From assembly GCF_900890425.1 (NCBI RefSeq), contig NZ_CAAHFG010000002.1, positions 1,178,001 to 1,242,000 on the forward strand: DNA of 64,000 nt. Reading direction: 5' to 3'. This document shows positions 1 through 8,522 of the stretch, piece after piece. How positions within the stretch are numbered: the stretch's first letter is position 1; each line of letters starts with the position of its first letter. Source of the DNA: Pontiella desulfatans (GTDB lineage Bacteria > Verrucomicrobiota > Kiritimatiellia > Kiritimatiellales > Pontiellaceae). The position numbers were made by a program, and so were the translations under genes. The notes under the pieces were generated by a model. It had not been told where the DNA came from. It did not search any database and saw only the letters and a program-made list of their open reading frames with translations.

Positions 1-2
1 CC

Positions 3-497
3 ATGAATAAACAGTACCTGCTGATAGTGTTCCTGTTCTGTTTTTTCATTTGGACCGCCTTGGTCGACAACTGCGTGTTGCCATCGATGGACAAGCTTCA
101 GGAGCGATCCGGCCTTTTTTCGCACTATCGCACCAGGGAGGTTGGCCGGAACGGGAAGTTCAACCTGCTGAAGGATGAGCTGGTGGTCTACGTCCATGTG
201 AAGAGTCGCGAGGAAATCTACTACATCGAGCGCACGCCCGCGTTCGAGATGGTGCTGAAAAACGTGGCACCGGGTGCCCGGGTTAAGCTCGGCTATGCAA
301 AGCGCTTTCCCAAGGTCTGGAAACAGACGCTCTATTCGATGGAAATCGAAGGGCAACCCTTGATCCAACTTTTCCCATGGCGGTTGGCCGATAAGCAGCG
401 GTACAATTGGAAGGTCACCGGTGTGGTGGCCGGCTTGTTCGTGTTTCTCGGTGTTCTCGGTTTCATCAACAAACCCCGCGGCGGTCGCAGGGTGTGA
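3..497 (+). CDS. Hypothetical protein with two membrane segments
   Basis: I do not recognise a family. The 164-residue product has a hydrophobic N-terminal segment (about residues 4-22, possibly an uncleaved signal anchor), a soluble stretch of about 110 residues and a second hydrophobic segment near residues 137-156 (VVAGLFVFLGVLGF), followed by a basic tail ending GGRRV. This suggests a small inner-membrane protein with its central part outside the cytoplasm. Its TGA overlaps the ATG of the M28 peptidase gene (TGATG at 495-499), so the two are probably translationally coupled. The first ATG is only 3 bases into the window, so a start further upstream cannot be excluded. Confidence 0.6.
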   Translation: MNKQYLLIVFLFCFFIWTALVDNCVLPSMDKLQERSGLFSHYRTREVGRNGKFNLLKDELVVYVHVKSREEIYYIERTPAFEMVLKNVAPGARVKLGYAKRFPKVWKQTLYSMEIEGQPLIQLFPWRLADKQRYNWKVTGVVAGLFVFLGVLGFINKPRGGRRV

Positions 498-1504
498 TGG
501 TTGGACGACCTGCCAAGCACAACGTTGCGCCGCTGGTAAAGCTGGGAGGAATTCTTGCCGTGCTACTGGCCGGTTTGGGGGGGGCGTTTGTGGTCACAAC
601 GCAGCCTTCCTGCACGCGGCATCCGGAAACCGCCGAGCACGTGGCCCCCGCGCGCTTGCGCGATCATGTTGAAAAGCTGTCGGTGGACTTCGCCCCGCGC
701 AACTACAAGCGCGTCTGGAACCTGGACAAGTGCGCCGACTATATTGGCGGCCATTTCGAGCAGGCCGGCGGAAAGGTGGCCGAACAGACCTACGAGGTCG
801 AGGGGAAGACCTATCGCAATGTGGTTGCCTCGTTCGGGGGCGAAAGCCGCTCGCGCATCGTGGTGGGGGCGCATTACGACACCTATCGGGACACGCCGGG
901 CGCGGACGACAACGCCAGCGCCGTGGCCGGCCTGATTGAGCTGGCCTATCTGCTGGGGCGCGCCGATCTTCCGCAACGGATCGACCTGGTGGCCTTCACG
1001 CTGGAGGAGCCGCCCTTTTTCCGCAGCGGCAACATGGGCAGTGCGCGCCATGCCCATGGCTTGCGCAAGGGCGGGAAAGAGGTGGAGGCCATGGTGTGCC
1101 TCGAAATGATCGGCTACTTCAGCGACGCCAAAGGGAGCCAGCGCTATCCTTCGGCCCTCCTAAAGGGGTTCTATCCGGATACCGGTAACTTCATCGCGGT
1201 GATCGGCTCCTTGGGCGATCGGAAGCTGGCCCGCAACATCAAGGATTCGATGCGCGGCGCCACCGATCTGCCGGTGCATGCGATGTGCGCTCCCAGGGAT
1301 TTTCCCGGCTTGGATTTTTCCGACCACCTCAACTATTGGAACCAGGGCTATCCCGCCGTCATGGTAACCGATACCGCCTTCATGAGAAACTTCGCCTACC
1401 ATGGTTCCAACGATACCGCCGACCGGCTTGACTACGACCGCATGGCCAAGGTGGTGCTCGGCGTCTACGAAGCCGTTTTCCGCCTCGCCAGTACGGAGCC
1501 GTAA
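497..1504 (+). CDS. M28 family zinc aminopeptidase, membrane-anchored
   Basis: This 335-residue product looks like an M28 (aminopeptidase Y/S type) zinc exopeptidase. The characteristic run is visible: GAHYDT (first zinc His and catalytic Asp), then GADDNASAVA (bridging Asp), then FTLEEPPFF (Glu pair with the general base), and a late FSDHLNYWNQGYPAVMV segment that would carry the last zinc His. An N-terminal hydrophobic segment (about residues 11-34) points to export or anchoring, so it would trim peptides outside the cytoplasm. ATG 497 is chosen because it overlaps the stop of the preceding gene and places the hydrophobic segment at the N-terminus. An in-frame start at 407 would only add residues that shadow the upstream gene. 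The substrate is unknown. Confidence 0.85.
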   Translation: MVGRPAKHNVAPLVKLGGILAVLLAGLGGAFVVTTQPSCTRHPETAEHVAPARLRDHVEKLSVDFAPRNYKRVWNLDKCADYIGGHFEQAGGKVAEQTYEVEGKTYRNVVASFGGESRSRIVVGAHYDTYRDTPGADDNASAVAGLIELAYLLGRADLPQRIDLVAFTLEEPPFFRSGNMGSARHAHGLRKGGKEVEAMVCLEMIGYFSDAKGSQRYPSALLKGFYPDTGNFIAVIGSLGDRKLARNIKDSMRGATDLPVHAMCAPRDFPGLDFSDHLNYWNQGYPAVMVTDTAFMRNFAYHGSNDTADRLDYDRMAKVVLGVYEAVFRLASTEP

Positions 1505-1511
1505 GGCGGAG

Positions 1512-3086
1512 CTACTCCCGGAGTACGACGATGGCGTTGAGCAACGCGTTATTAGTGGAGGCCGTGAAGCCGATGTTGAGCGTTCCGTCGCTGACCGTGG
1601 CGGTGAAGGTGCGGTCGTAGGCGACCCATTGCCCGGGAGCGGTGGCAAAGAGGTCGAGGTTTTCGAGCACCAGCGAACCCTCGATGAAGACATCGAAAAT
1701 CCGTTTGTTGGCCTGGCTGAAATAGGTTTCCGCAAATTTCAGGTGGACGGTGTAGGTTCCGTTGTCGACCGGGATGTTGTAGGCACTGTGCCCGGAACGG
1801 GCATAGTTGTAGAGCAGGTCGTCGTCGGTGTTGGCGACGGCGTTGCCGGGGAAGGCGTCAGTATGTCCGCCGGTGTAGAAGCTGTCGGCCAGATAGGCGG
1901 TTCCGTCGCTTCCGGTGAAGGCCGATCCGCCGCAGTTGATGGCAACGGCGGTGGACGCCGGTGGCGGTGCGTTGGTTGCGGGCAGGATGGCAATCCGCGC
2001 ATAGCGGGTAGGGTTCGTTGCGTCGGGCAGGAGCCGCACGGTGGCGAGTTCCGTTTCGGCTGACTCGGGGGCCACCGATACGGATTCCACCCAGTTGGAG
2101 TGGGTTTCCCAGACGTCCGTAACCAGGTTGGTGCTGTGCTGGACGGTGATGAGGCTGTTGCGTTCGGTGCTCCATCGGCGGTGGGTCAGCTCAAGGCCAT
2201 CGCAAGTCAGCGCCAGCCACTCGCTGGAGTTGCCGTAGTCGCGGGCGAGGAAGCGGACGATGCGCCGCAAGACCTCCTTGTTGTCTTCTTCGTTGATGTC
2301 CGAGCCGGGGCCGTTGTTCCACATCGGCTGGCGGTCGAAGATGGCGACGATGTTGCCACGGCCGACGGTGCAGTGGGCGATGACCGCCCATTCCGGGTTG
2401 GAGATCGCGATGCCGCGCGTGTCGATCGAAAGGGCACTGCCCGAAACCTTGTGGGCTTCGTCGAGCGGAACCAGCGCTTGCGCATTGCCGGAGGGATCGA
2501 TGGCGACCGGCGAAACGCCTTCGCCTTCGAACACGGGCTGGTCCCAGACGATGGGGTTGGGCGAATGGGGGGAGGAGGTGTAGGAACGAACGCCGCCGCC
2601 CTGGTCGACCGCGACCTCCATCCCGTAGGCGGAAAGGATATTGTTGACGGCGGTTTGGCCGGTCGGGTTTTTGATGCCGACCACGTTGTATTTTCCGCCG
2701 GCTGCCGAGTCGCTGTACATCAGGATGCCGCCGCCTGCCCGTATCCAGTCATCGAGCGCCGCCTTTTCGGGGGCGGTCCATACCTTTTGGTGGAGGCCGA
2801 ACACCACGACATCCAGCGGGGCGAGGAAGGCGGCGTCGAGCAGGGTGGTTTGGTCGTAGTGCTGGGAAATCGAATAGCCTTCGGCTTCGACCATCGCCTT
2901 GAACTGCGAGCAGCCGGTGTTCCCCGCATCCGTCAGCAGCATTTGGTCGTAGGCCGCCGCCGCGCCCGAGGGAATGGTTCCATCCTCGGCCACGTCGCCA
3001 TGGAGGTAGGCCACGCTCTTTGCCGAAAGTGTTTGGGCCGCAGTGAGAACGGCCAGGCTCTGGATCATCAAAAGGAATCGCTTCAT
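1512..3086 (-). CDS. Exported protein with ThuA/glutamine amidotransferase-like N-terminus and malectin C-terminus
   Basis: The protein starts with a signal peptide (MKRFLLMIQSLAVL, cut near ...TLSA). Residues about 25-300 resemble the ThuA/DUF4350-type glutamine-amidotransferase fold: a predicted strand VDVVVFGLHQK (shortened here as VVVFG), GGGILMYSD and a later GRGNIVAIFD. The last 150 residues look like a malectin carbohydrate-binding domain: AINCGGSAF, then FYTGGHTDAF, YTVHLKFAETYF and FDVFIEG. Malectin domains bind di- or oligosaccharides, so a periplasmic or surface sugar-binding role is likely; no catalytic residues could be assigned. It converges on the M28 gene with a 7-base gap. 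The start at 3086 is preferred over 3098 because it gives a canonical signal peptide, though neither has a clear ribosome-binding site. Confidence 0.75.
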   Translation of the reverse strand: MKRFLLMIQSLAVLTAAQTLSAKSVAYLHGDVAEDGTIPSGAAAAYDQMLLTDAGNTGCSQFKAMVEAEGYSISQHYDQTTLLDAAFLAPLDVVVFGLHQKVWTAPEKAALDDWIRAGGGILMYSDSAAGGKYNVVGIKNPTGQTAVNNILSAYGMEVAVDQGGGVRSYTSSPHSPNPIVWDQPVFEGEGVSPVAIDPSGNAQALVPLDEAHKVSGSALSIDTRGIAISNPEWAVIAHCTVGRGNIVAIFDRQPMWNNGPGSDINEEDNKEVLRRIVRFLARDYGNSSEWLALTCDGLELTHRRWSTERNSLITVQHSTNLVTDVWETHSNWVESVSVAPESAETELATVRLLPDATNPTRYARIAILPATNAPPPASTAVAINCGGSAFTGSDGTAYLADSFYTGGHTDAFPGNAVANTDDDLLYNYARSGHSAYNIPVDNGTYTVHLKFAETYFSQANKRIFDVFIEGSLVLENLDLFATAPGQWVAYDRTFTATVSDGTLNIGFTASTNNALLNAIVVLRE

Positions 3087-3237
3087 GGGCTGGATCATAG
3101 CTGCTGTTTAGATCATGTACAGGCAACGGACGGAAAATCGTGGGGTCGTGCCCCGGGTGAAAAGCTTTATTCCCCGATTGCATTACCCGGGCGAAATGAT
3201 AGGTTTGCGCCCGTTTTCAAAGAAAAGGAGTTCTCAA

Positions 3238-4104
3238 ATGATTGAACCAGGAAATACTTATGTCGTAATGGGCCTGCTCAATACCGACTCGATCGCCTAT
3301 GCCGCCGGCAAAATGATCGAGGATCTGGGCGGGAAGGTCATCTATACCGTGCAGAGTGAGCGCATGAAGCGCATCTTTTTCGACCGCAGCCCCGACCTGA
3401 CGCAGGAGGAGAAGGACGCCATGCGTTTTGAATACTGCGATGTCACCGTCGAAAACGAAGTCCGCAACCTTTTCGCCAAGACTGGCCCGATCAACGGGGT
3501 GCTGCACTCCATCGGTTTCGCCAACCCGAAAACCTGCCTGGGCGACTCCATGTATACCCCCGCCTACGAAGACATCAAGCAGGCGTTCCACATCAGCTGC
3601 GCCTCGCTGGCCACCGTCTCGCACTTTGCCCTCGAAAAGATGGAAAAGGGCGGCTCGATCGTTACGCTCTCGTTTGAATCGCAGGTGGCCTTCCCGTACT
3701 ACAACTGGATGGGCGTCAACAAGGCCGCGCTCGAAGCCCTGGTTCGTGCGCTCGCCCGGGAATACGGCCGCGAGCACGTCCGTGTGAACGCCATTTCCGC
3801 CGGACCGCTGGCCACCAAGGCCGCCAAGTCGATCCCGCACTTCGCGCACCTGGCCAAAACGTGGCGCCAGATCAGTCCGCTCCCGTGGGATGTGGTCAAC
3901 GATAAGAAGGAGGTCGCCAACGCGGTGGTCTTCATGCTCGGCAAATATTCCAAGAAGATCACCGGCCAGACGATCTACGTCGATGGCGGGGCCAACAATG
4001 TGGGCGGTGTGTTGCTTCCGAGCGAAAAGCCGCTGATGCGCACCCCGGCCAAGGAAGCCGCGAAAAAGAAAACGGCCAAGAAAAAGGCTGTTGAAGACAA
4101 ATAA
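3238..4104 (+). CDS. fabI: Enoyl-[acyl-carrier-protein] reductase (NADH), FabI/InhA type
   Basis: This is an SDR-fold enoyl-ACP reductase that would catalyse the last reduction of each fatty-acid elongation cycle. The 288-residue product has the FabI cofactor loop (GLLNTDSIAYAAG), SIGFANP, and a catalytic Tyr155-x6-Lys162 pair in YYNWMGVNK. The second tyrosine of E. coli FabI (Tyr146) is replaced by phenylalanine in TLSFES, as in mycobacterial InhA. An NTG-type IYVDGG motif lies near the C-terminus. About 20 lysine- and alanine-rich residues (KEAAKKKTAKKKAVEDK) extend beyond the normal end. ATG 3238 follows AAAGGAG at the right spacing; in-frame starts further upstream give non-homologous sequence. 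Confidence 0.93.
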   Translation: MIEPGNTYVVMGLLNTDSIAYAAGKMIEDLGGKVIYTVQSERMKRIFFDRSPDLTQEEKDAMRFEYCDVTVENEVRNLFAKTGPINGVLHSIGFANPKTCLGDSMYTPAYEDIKQAFHISCASLATVSHFALEKMEKGGSIVTLSFESQVAFPYYNWMGVNKAALEALVRALAREYGREHVRVNAISAGPLATKAAKSIPHFAHLAKTWRQISPLPWDVVNDKKEVANAVVFMLGKYSKKITGQTIYVDGGANNVGGVLLPSEKPLMRTPAKEAAKKKTAKKKAVEDK

Positions 4105-4174
4105 TTGAACGACTAGTGGGATGTGGGGCGTGATTGGGTTCACGTCTCACTTTTCACGTATCAGGGGAAACACC

Positions 4175-5275
4175 ATGGGACTGAGTGTAGGCATTGTCGG
4201 ACTTCCAAACGTTGGGAAATCCACCATCTTCAACGCATTGACGCGCCAGCAGAAGGCCGAGGCGGCGAACTATCCGTTCTGCACCATCGAACCGAACAAG
4301 GCCGTGGTGCCCGTTCCCGACAAGCGTCTCGACAAACTCGCCGAAATCGCCAAGTCCCAGAAGGTCATCCATGCCACCGTCGATTTCGTCGATATCGCCG
4401 GCCTCGTGAAGGGGGCCAGCCAAGGCGAGGGGCTGGGCAACAAGTTCCTCTCCAACATTCGCGAAACCGACGCCATTCTCCAGGTGGTACGTTGCTTCGA
4501 CGACGGCAACGTCGTGCACGTCGATGGTTCCATCGATCCGATCCGCGACATCGAGATCATCGAGGCCGAGCTGATTATTGCCGATTTCCAGATGATGGAA
4601 AACCGGTTGGGCCGTGTGCAGAAGGCCGCCCGGGCCGACAAGGCGATTGCCGCCACGCTCCCCGCCTTCGAAGCCCTGCTCAAGCATTTGGGCGAAGGCA
4701 ACATGGCCTACAAGTTCGAAGGCAAGGATTCCGAGCAGGGCAGGATCATCTTCAAGGAATCGCAGTTCCTGACGGATAAGAAGGTGATCTACTGCTGCAA
4801 CGTCGACGAAGACGGCCTGCTTGAAGACAACGACTATGTAAAGTCCGTCCAGGCCTATGCCGCCGCGCGCGGCGCCGACGTTGTGAAGATTTGCGCCAAG
4901 ATGGAAGAGGATCTCAACGGCATGTCCGAAGAAGAGCGCAACGAATTCCTCAAGGAGTACGGCGTAGCGGAAAGCGGACTCGACCAGATTGTCCACACCG
5001 GCTACCACACCCTCGGCCTCATCAGCTACCTGACCCAGGGGCCGAAGGAAACGCGCGCCTGGACGATCCGCCGCGGCGACACCGCGCCCCGGGCCGCCGG
5101 CGTCATCCATTCCGATTTCGAGCGCGGCTTCATCCGCGCGCAGGTGATGTCGTACAACGACTATGTTGAAAAGGGGGGCGAGGCCGCCTGCCGCGAGGCC
5201 GGCCTGCTCCGCACCGAGGGCAAGGAATACATCGTCAAGGACGGCGATGTGATCGAGTTCCTCTTCAACGTCTAG
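4175..5275 (+). CDS. ychF: Redox-regulated ATPase/GTPase YchF (Obg-like, Ola1 family)
   Basis: The 366-residue product has the usual length of YchF. It has the G1 loop GLPNVGKST at the N-terminus, a G3 motif DIAGLVKGAS, and NVDE where normal GTPases have NKxD; this altered G4 motif is the family hallmark and gives ATP preference. A coiled-coil insertion follows G3, and the C-terminus carries the TGS domain (TWTIRRGDTAPRAAG ... FIRAQV). YchF is a ribosome-associated P-loop NTPase involved in stress responses. The ATG at 4175 starts exactly at the conserved MGLSVGIVG. It lies 70 bp after fabI, and the gap contains a short imperfect repeat of the GTGACG/TCACG vocabulary. Confidence 0.95.
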   Translation: MGLSVGIVGLPNVGKSTIFNALTRQQKAEAANYPFCTIEPNKAVVPVPDKRLDKLAEIAKSQKVIHATVDFVDIAGLVKGASQGEGLGNKFLSNIRETDAILQVVRCFDDGNVVHVDGSIDPIRDIEIIEAELIIADFQMMENRLGRVQKAARADKAIAATLPAFEALLKHLGEGNMAYKFEGKDSEQGRIIFKESQFLTDKKVIYCCNVDEDGLLEDNDYVKSVQAYAAARGADVVKICAKMEEDLNGMSEEERNEFLKEYGVAESGLDQIVHTGYHTLGLISYLTQGPKETRAWTIRRGDTAPRAAGVIHSDFERGFIRAQVMSYNDYVEKGGEAACREAGLLRTEGKEYIVKDGDVIEFLFNV

Positions 5276-5321
5276 CTCTCACGTGGGGCGGGCATCCGTG
5301 CCGGCCCGCCGCAGCACCTCG

Positions 5322-6020
5322 TTATTTCCAGCTGTCGTAGGCGTCGTCGCCTTTGCTGGAAACATCGCCGCGCCCATTCTTGGTGATGAGCTCGCCATCC
5401 TTGTTGATGATGACCAGCATGGGAATGCCCCGCACTCCATATTTGCTCGAGAGCGCGCCTTTATGGTCGTCGCCGAAGGGGAGCGCCAGCCAGGGCATGT
5501 CCATATCCTCCATATATTCATACATGGCGGCCTTCTCCCGGTCTGAACTGACAAAGACGATCTCGAACGGTTTGTCCTTCTGCTGCATTTTCTTGTGGAA
5601 CTTGACCAGCTCCGGCGTAAAGGCGCGGCAGGGCGGGCACCAGTGGGCGGAAAAATAGATGCCGATGGTTTTGCCGGCGAGGGCATCGACCGAAACCTTC
5701 TTCTTGTCGGCATCCCGGAGCTCGTCCCCGAAGAGGGCGTAGATGGCATCGGGGGCTTTCGGAACGTCCTTCACGTCCTCCGCATCCTTGGCGAACGGAT
5801 TGGAGAGCGTTTGCGCCAGTTGCTGGTCTTCCATGATCAGCTTGGACCGTGGAATCCGCTTTTCCTCGCCGTCGGCGGTCCTCAGATAGACGGTGTCGTA
5901 TTTGAGTTTGACGAATTCGGCCTCGAGCGTGGTTCCGGCCGTGCTCGTCCAGGTGCGCATTTCGGCCTGAGCCAGCAGGCAGGTCGTGGCAACTACGATC
6001 AGACAATGTGCTATTTTCAT
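5322..6020 (-). CDS. Exported thioredoxin-like (TlpA/TryX family) protein with SHD1-like N-terminal domain
   Basis: The protein begins with a signal peptide (MKIAHCLIVVATTCLLAQA). Next comes a segment of about 50 residues (RTWTSTAGTTLEAEFVKLK ... IPRSKL) that resembles the SLA1-homology/SHD1 domain common in exported proteins of this bacterial group. The C-terminal half is a thioredoxin fold with the redox motif WCPPC in the context FSAHWCPPCRAF and the cis-proline region GIPMLVII. It is probably a periplasmic disulfide reductase or redoxin; the partner is unknown. ATG 6020 is preferred because GAGGA sits just upstream and the signal peptide becomes N-terminal. It converges on ychF. Confidence 0.85.
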   Translation of the reverse strand: MKIAHCLIVVATTCLLAQAEMRTWTSTAGTTLEAEFVKLKYDTVYLRTADGEEKRIPRSKLIMEDQQLAQTLSNPFAKDAEDVKDVPKAPDAIYALFGDELRDADKKKVSVDALAGKTIGIYFSAHWCPPCRAFTPELVKFHKKMQQKDKPFEIVFVSSDREKAAMYEYMEDMDMPWLALPFGDDHKGALSSKYGVRGIPMLVIINKDGELITKNGRGDVSSKGDDAYDSWK

Positions 6021-6214
6021 GATTTTCCTCGTGTTGTTAATCCCGGTTGCCATTTTTATATAATTGAACGACATGGCAAGTTAATTGAGCTTTAGGTTTC
6101 GGGTACGTTCGCCCGCTGGTGAAACCCATTGCAAATGGGATTCTTTTAAGAGGTGTGCAACCGAGGCCGGGTGGTGTGGCAACCCGTCGCCGATCATGGA
6201 AACGGTTGTTAGCA

Positions 6215-6255
6215 TACCTTGAAAATTCTGTTTACAAGACCGGATATTCAAGGTA
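6215..6255. promoter_or_regulatory. Inverted repeat just upstream of the AAA ATPase gene
   Basis: Arms TACCTTGAAAAT (6215-6226) and ATATTCAAGGTA (6244-6255) match at 11 of 12 positions across a 17-base spacer. The second arm ends 10 bases before the start of the ATPase at 6266. The position suggests an operator, possibly autoregulatory, or a leader hairpin. No run of T follows, so it is not a simple terminator. Confidence 0.4.
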
Positions 6256-6265
6256 GGTAAAGCGT

Positions 6266-7423
6266 ATGGTTGAACGTGCGAAAGAGTTGGCGGAACTCGG
6301 CGGACTGCTGGAAAGGCACCGCGTGGTTGGCGTCATAGGCGCTCGGCAGGTGGGTAAGTCCACCTTGGTGGCTGAATATTTGGAATCCATGGATTGCCCG
6401 ACGCATGCGTTTGACTTGGAAGATCCGCAGGATATGGCGCGCCTGGCCGAACCGATGCTGGCGCTGCAGGATCTGAAGGGGCTGGTTGTGATCGACGAGG
6501 TTCAGCGGTATCCGGATCTTTTTCCCGTGCTTAGGGTATTGGCCGACCGTAGGCCGAGCCCTGCACGGTTCCTGGTTCTAGGCAGTGCTTCACCGGAATT
6601 GCTGAGGCAAAGTTCGGAATCGCTTGCCGGCCGAATATTCTACCATGAACTCGGCGGATTTTCATTGGAGGAAGTCGGCGTTGGTCTGGCAGACCGATTA
6701 TGGTTGCGCGGAGGGTTGCCGCGTTCCTTTCTTGCCCGTTCGCACAAGGAAAGCTTTGAAAACCGTATTGGCTACGTACGGACCTTTCTTGAGAAGGATT
6801 TGCCCCAGTTGGGGGTCAATGTCAGCGCTGTCACCATGCGTCGTTTTTGGACAATGCTGGCGCACTGGCACGGTCAGATATGGAATTCCTCCGAACTTGC
6901 CCGGTCATTCGGCGTTGCCGATACGACGGTGCGGAGCTATCTCGACCAGCTGACCTCCGCGCTGGTGGTGCGCCAGCTATTGCCATGGCACGAAAACATT
7001 TCCAAACGCCAGGTCAAGTCGCCCAAGGTATACATTGCCGACAGCGGTGTATTGCATGCGCTATTGAATTTGCCGGAGCGTGCCGATCTGGAGGCACATC
7101 CCAAAAGCGGGGCTTCGTGGGAAGGCTTTGTGCTCGATCAGATCATCCGCCACCTGGGCGCCCGTTCGGAGGAGTGTTTTTTTTGGGCAACCCATGCCGG
7201 TGCCGAGCTTGATTTGTTGGTTGTTCGAGGTCGGAAACGCCTGGGCTTTGAGATCAAACGCACCACTGCGCCGAAGGTGACGCCTTCGATGCGTCACGCC
7301 CTGGCCGACCTGAAGCTTGACCGGCTCGATGTACTGCATGCGGGCGACCACACCTTTCCGTTGGCGGAAAACATTCGAGCAGTCTCGATCAAACATTTAT
7401 TAAACGACATCGCCCCGTTGTAG
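6266..7423 (+). CDS. AAA-type ATPase with DUF4143 C-terminal domain
   Basis: The 385-residue product belongs to the broad bacterial/archaeal ATPase family with an N-terminal AAA domain and a C-terminal DUF4143 (PD-(D/E)XK-like) domain. Visible motifs are the Walker A loop GARQVGKST (residues 25-33), Walker B LVVIDEVQRYP, a sensor-like FLVLGSASPELL, a winged-helix-like stretch SSELARSFGVADTTVRSYLDQL (shortened: SFGVADTTVRSYL), and the nuclease-like strand ELDLLVVRGRKRLGFEIKR with its E-x-K. The role of the family is unsettled; defence or mobile-element control is often suggested. Only 15 bp separate it from selD, so they may be cotranscribed, although the inverted repeat upstream suggests its own control. 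Base use resembles its neighbours. Confidence 0.85.
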   Translation: MVERAKELAELGGLLERHRVVGVIGARQVGKSTLVAEYLESMDCPTHAFDLEDPQDMARLAEPMLALQDLKGLVVIDEVQRYPDLFPVLRVLADRRPSPARFLVLGSASPELLRQSSESLAGRIFYHELGGFSLEEVGVGLADRLWLRGGLPRSFLARSHKESFENRIGYVRTFLEKDLPQLGVNVSAVTMRRFWTMLAHWHGQIWNSSELARSFGVADTTVRSYLDQLTSALVVRQLLPWHENISKRQVKSPKVYIADSGVLHALLNLPERADLEAHPKSGASWEGFVLDQIIRHLGARSEECFFWATHAGAELDLLVVRGRKRLGFEIKRTTAPKVTPSMRHALADLKLDRLDVLHAGDHTFPLAENIRAVSIKHLLNDIAPL

Positions 7424-7438
7424 AAGTGGAGAAGAGTA

Positions 7439-8470
7439 ATGGAAGACGTGAAGCTGACCCAATATAGCCATGGCGCCGGATGCGGTTGCAAGATTTCGCC
7501 GGAGCTGCTGGAATCGATTCTGGAAACCTCGCGCCCGGCGCTGCCGCATCCCAACCTGTTGGTTGGGAACGACAGCAAGGACGATGCCGCCGCCTTCGAT
7601 CTCGGCAACGGAACCTCGGTGCTCAGCACCACGGATTTCTTCATGCCGATCGTGGACGATCCGTTCACCTTCGGGCGCATCGCCGCCACCAATGCGCTTT
7701 CCGACATCTATGCCATGGGCGGCAAGCCGCTGATGGCCATCTCCATCTTTGGCTGGCCCATCAACAAGCTCCCGGCCGAGGTGGGGCGGCAGGTGATCGA
7801 CGGCGGTCGCGCCGCGTGCGACGATGCCGGCATTCCGCTGGCGGGCGGCCATTCGATCGATTCGCCGGAGCCGATCTTCGGGCTGGCCGTAACCGGCATC
7901 GTCGACAACGTGAACCTGAAGCAAAACAACACGGCCGAGGCTGGGTGCGAAATGTTCCTCACCAAGCCGCTGGGCATCGGCATCCTGAGCACGGCGCAGA
8001 AAAAGGGCGTCATTGCGCCCGGCCACATCGACCCGGCGGTGGAAAGCATGTGCACGCTCAACAGGATCGGCGCGGAGATCGCCCAGCTCGATGGCGTGGT
8101 GGCCATGACGGATGTGACCGGCTTCGGACTGCTCGGCCACCTCGGCGAAATCTGCGCGGGCAGCGATATTTCGGCGACCGTGCAGTTTGACCGGGTGATG
8201 CAGTTGCCGAACGTCGGAACCTACCTGGCGCAAGGGTGCATTCCCGGCGGCTCGAAAAACAATTTCAAGAGCTACGGCCACACCGTCGGCGAGCTGACCG
8301 ACGAACAGCGCGGTATCCTCTGCGACCCGCAAACGTCCGGCGGACTGCTTTGCATGGTCAAGCCCGACTCGGTCGATGAGTTTTTGGCGCTCACCTCATC
8401 CGCCGGCCTCGAACTCGAATCCATCGGCCAAACCCGTACGCGTGGTGACAAGCTCATCGAGGTTGTGTGA
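7439..8470 (+). CDS. selD: Selenide, water dikinase (selenophosphate synthase)
   Basis: SelD makes selenophosphate, the selenium donor for selenocysteine and for 2-selenouridine in tRNA, from selenide and ATP. The 343-residue product starts with the hallmark [10 protein letters not shown], which carries cysteine rather than selenocysteine at the catalytic position, followed by the conserved lysine. PurM-like ATP-binding motifs follow: [46 protein letters not shown] and the late DPQTSGGLL. Length is normal. mnmH begins 53 bp downstream and a YedF-like gene follows. No selA, selB or tRNA-Sec is seen in the window, so the neighbourhood points to tRNA 2-selenouridine. Confidence 0.96.
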   Translation: MEDVKLTQYSHGAGCGCKISPELLESILETSRPALPHPNLLVGNDSKDDAAAFDLGNGTSVLSTTDFFMPIVDDPFTFGRIAATNALSDIYAMGGKPLMAISIFGWPINKLPAEVGRQVIDGGRAACDDAGIPLAGGHSIDSPEPIFGLAVTGIVDNVNLKQNNTAEAGCEMFLTKPLGIGILSTAQKKGVIAPGHIDPAVESMCTLNRIGAEIAQLDGVVAMTDVTGFGLLGHLGEICAGSDISATVQFDRVMQLPNVGTYLAQGCIPGGSKNNFKSYGHTVGELTDEQRGILCDPQTSGGLLCMVKPDSVDEFLALTSSAGLELESIGQTRTRGDKLIEVV

Positions 8471-8522
8471 AACAGAATAATTATTCTGTCATCAAGTGAC
8501 TGCCGAGAAGGAAGGCTTGCAA

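Noticed and set aside
7439-7520. SelD as a selenoprotein with in-frame TGA and a SECIS element
   Set aside because: The catalytic position is a cysteine codon in GAGCGCK; no in-frame TGA is present.
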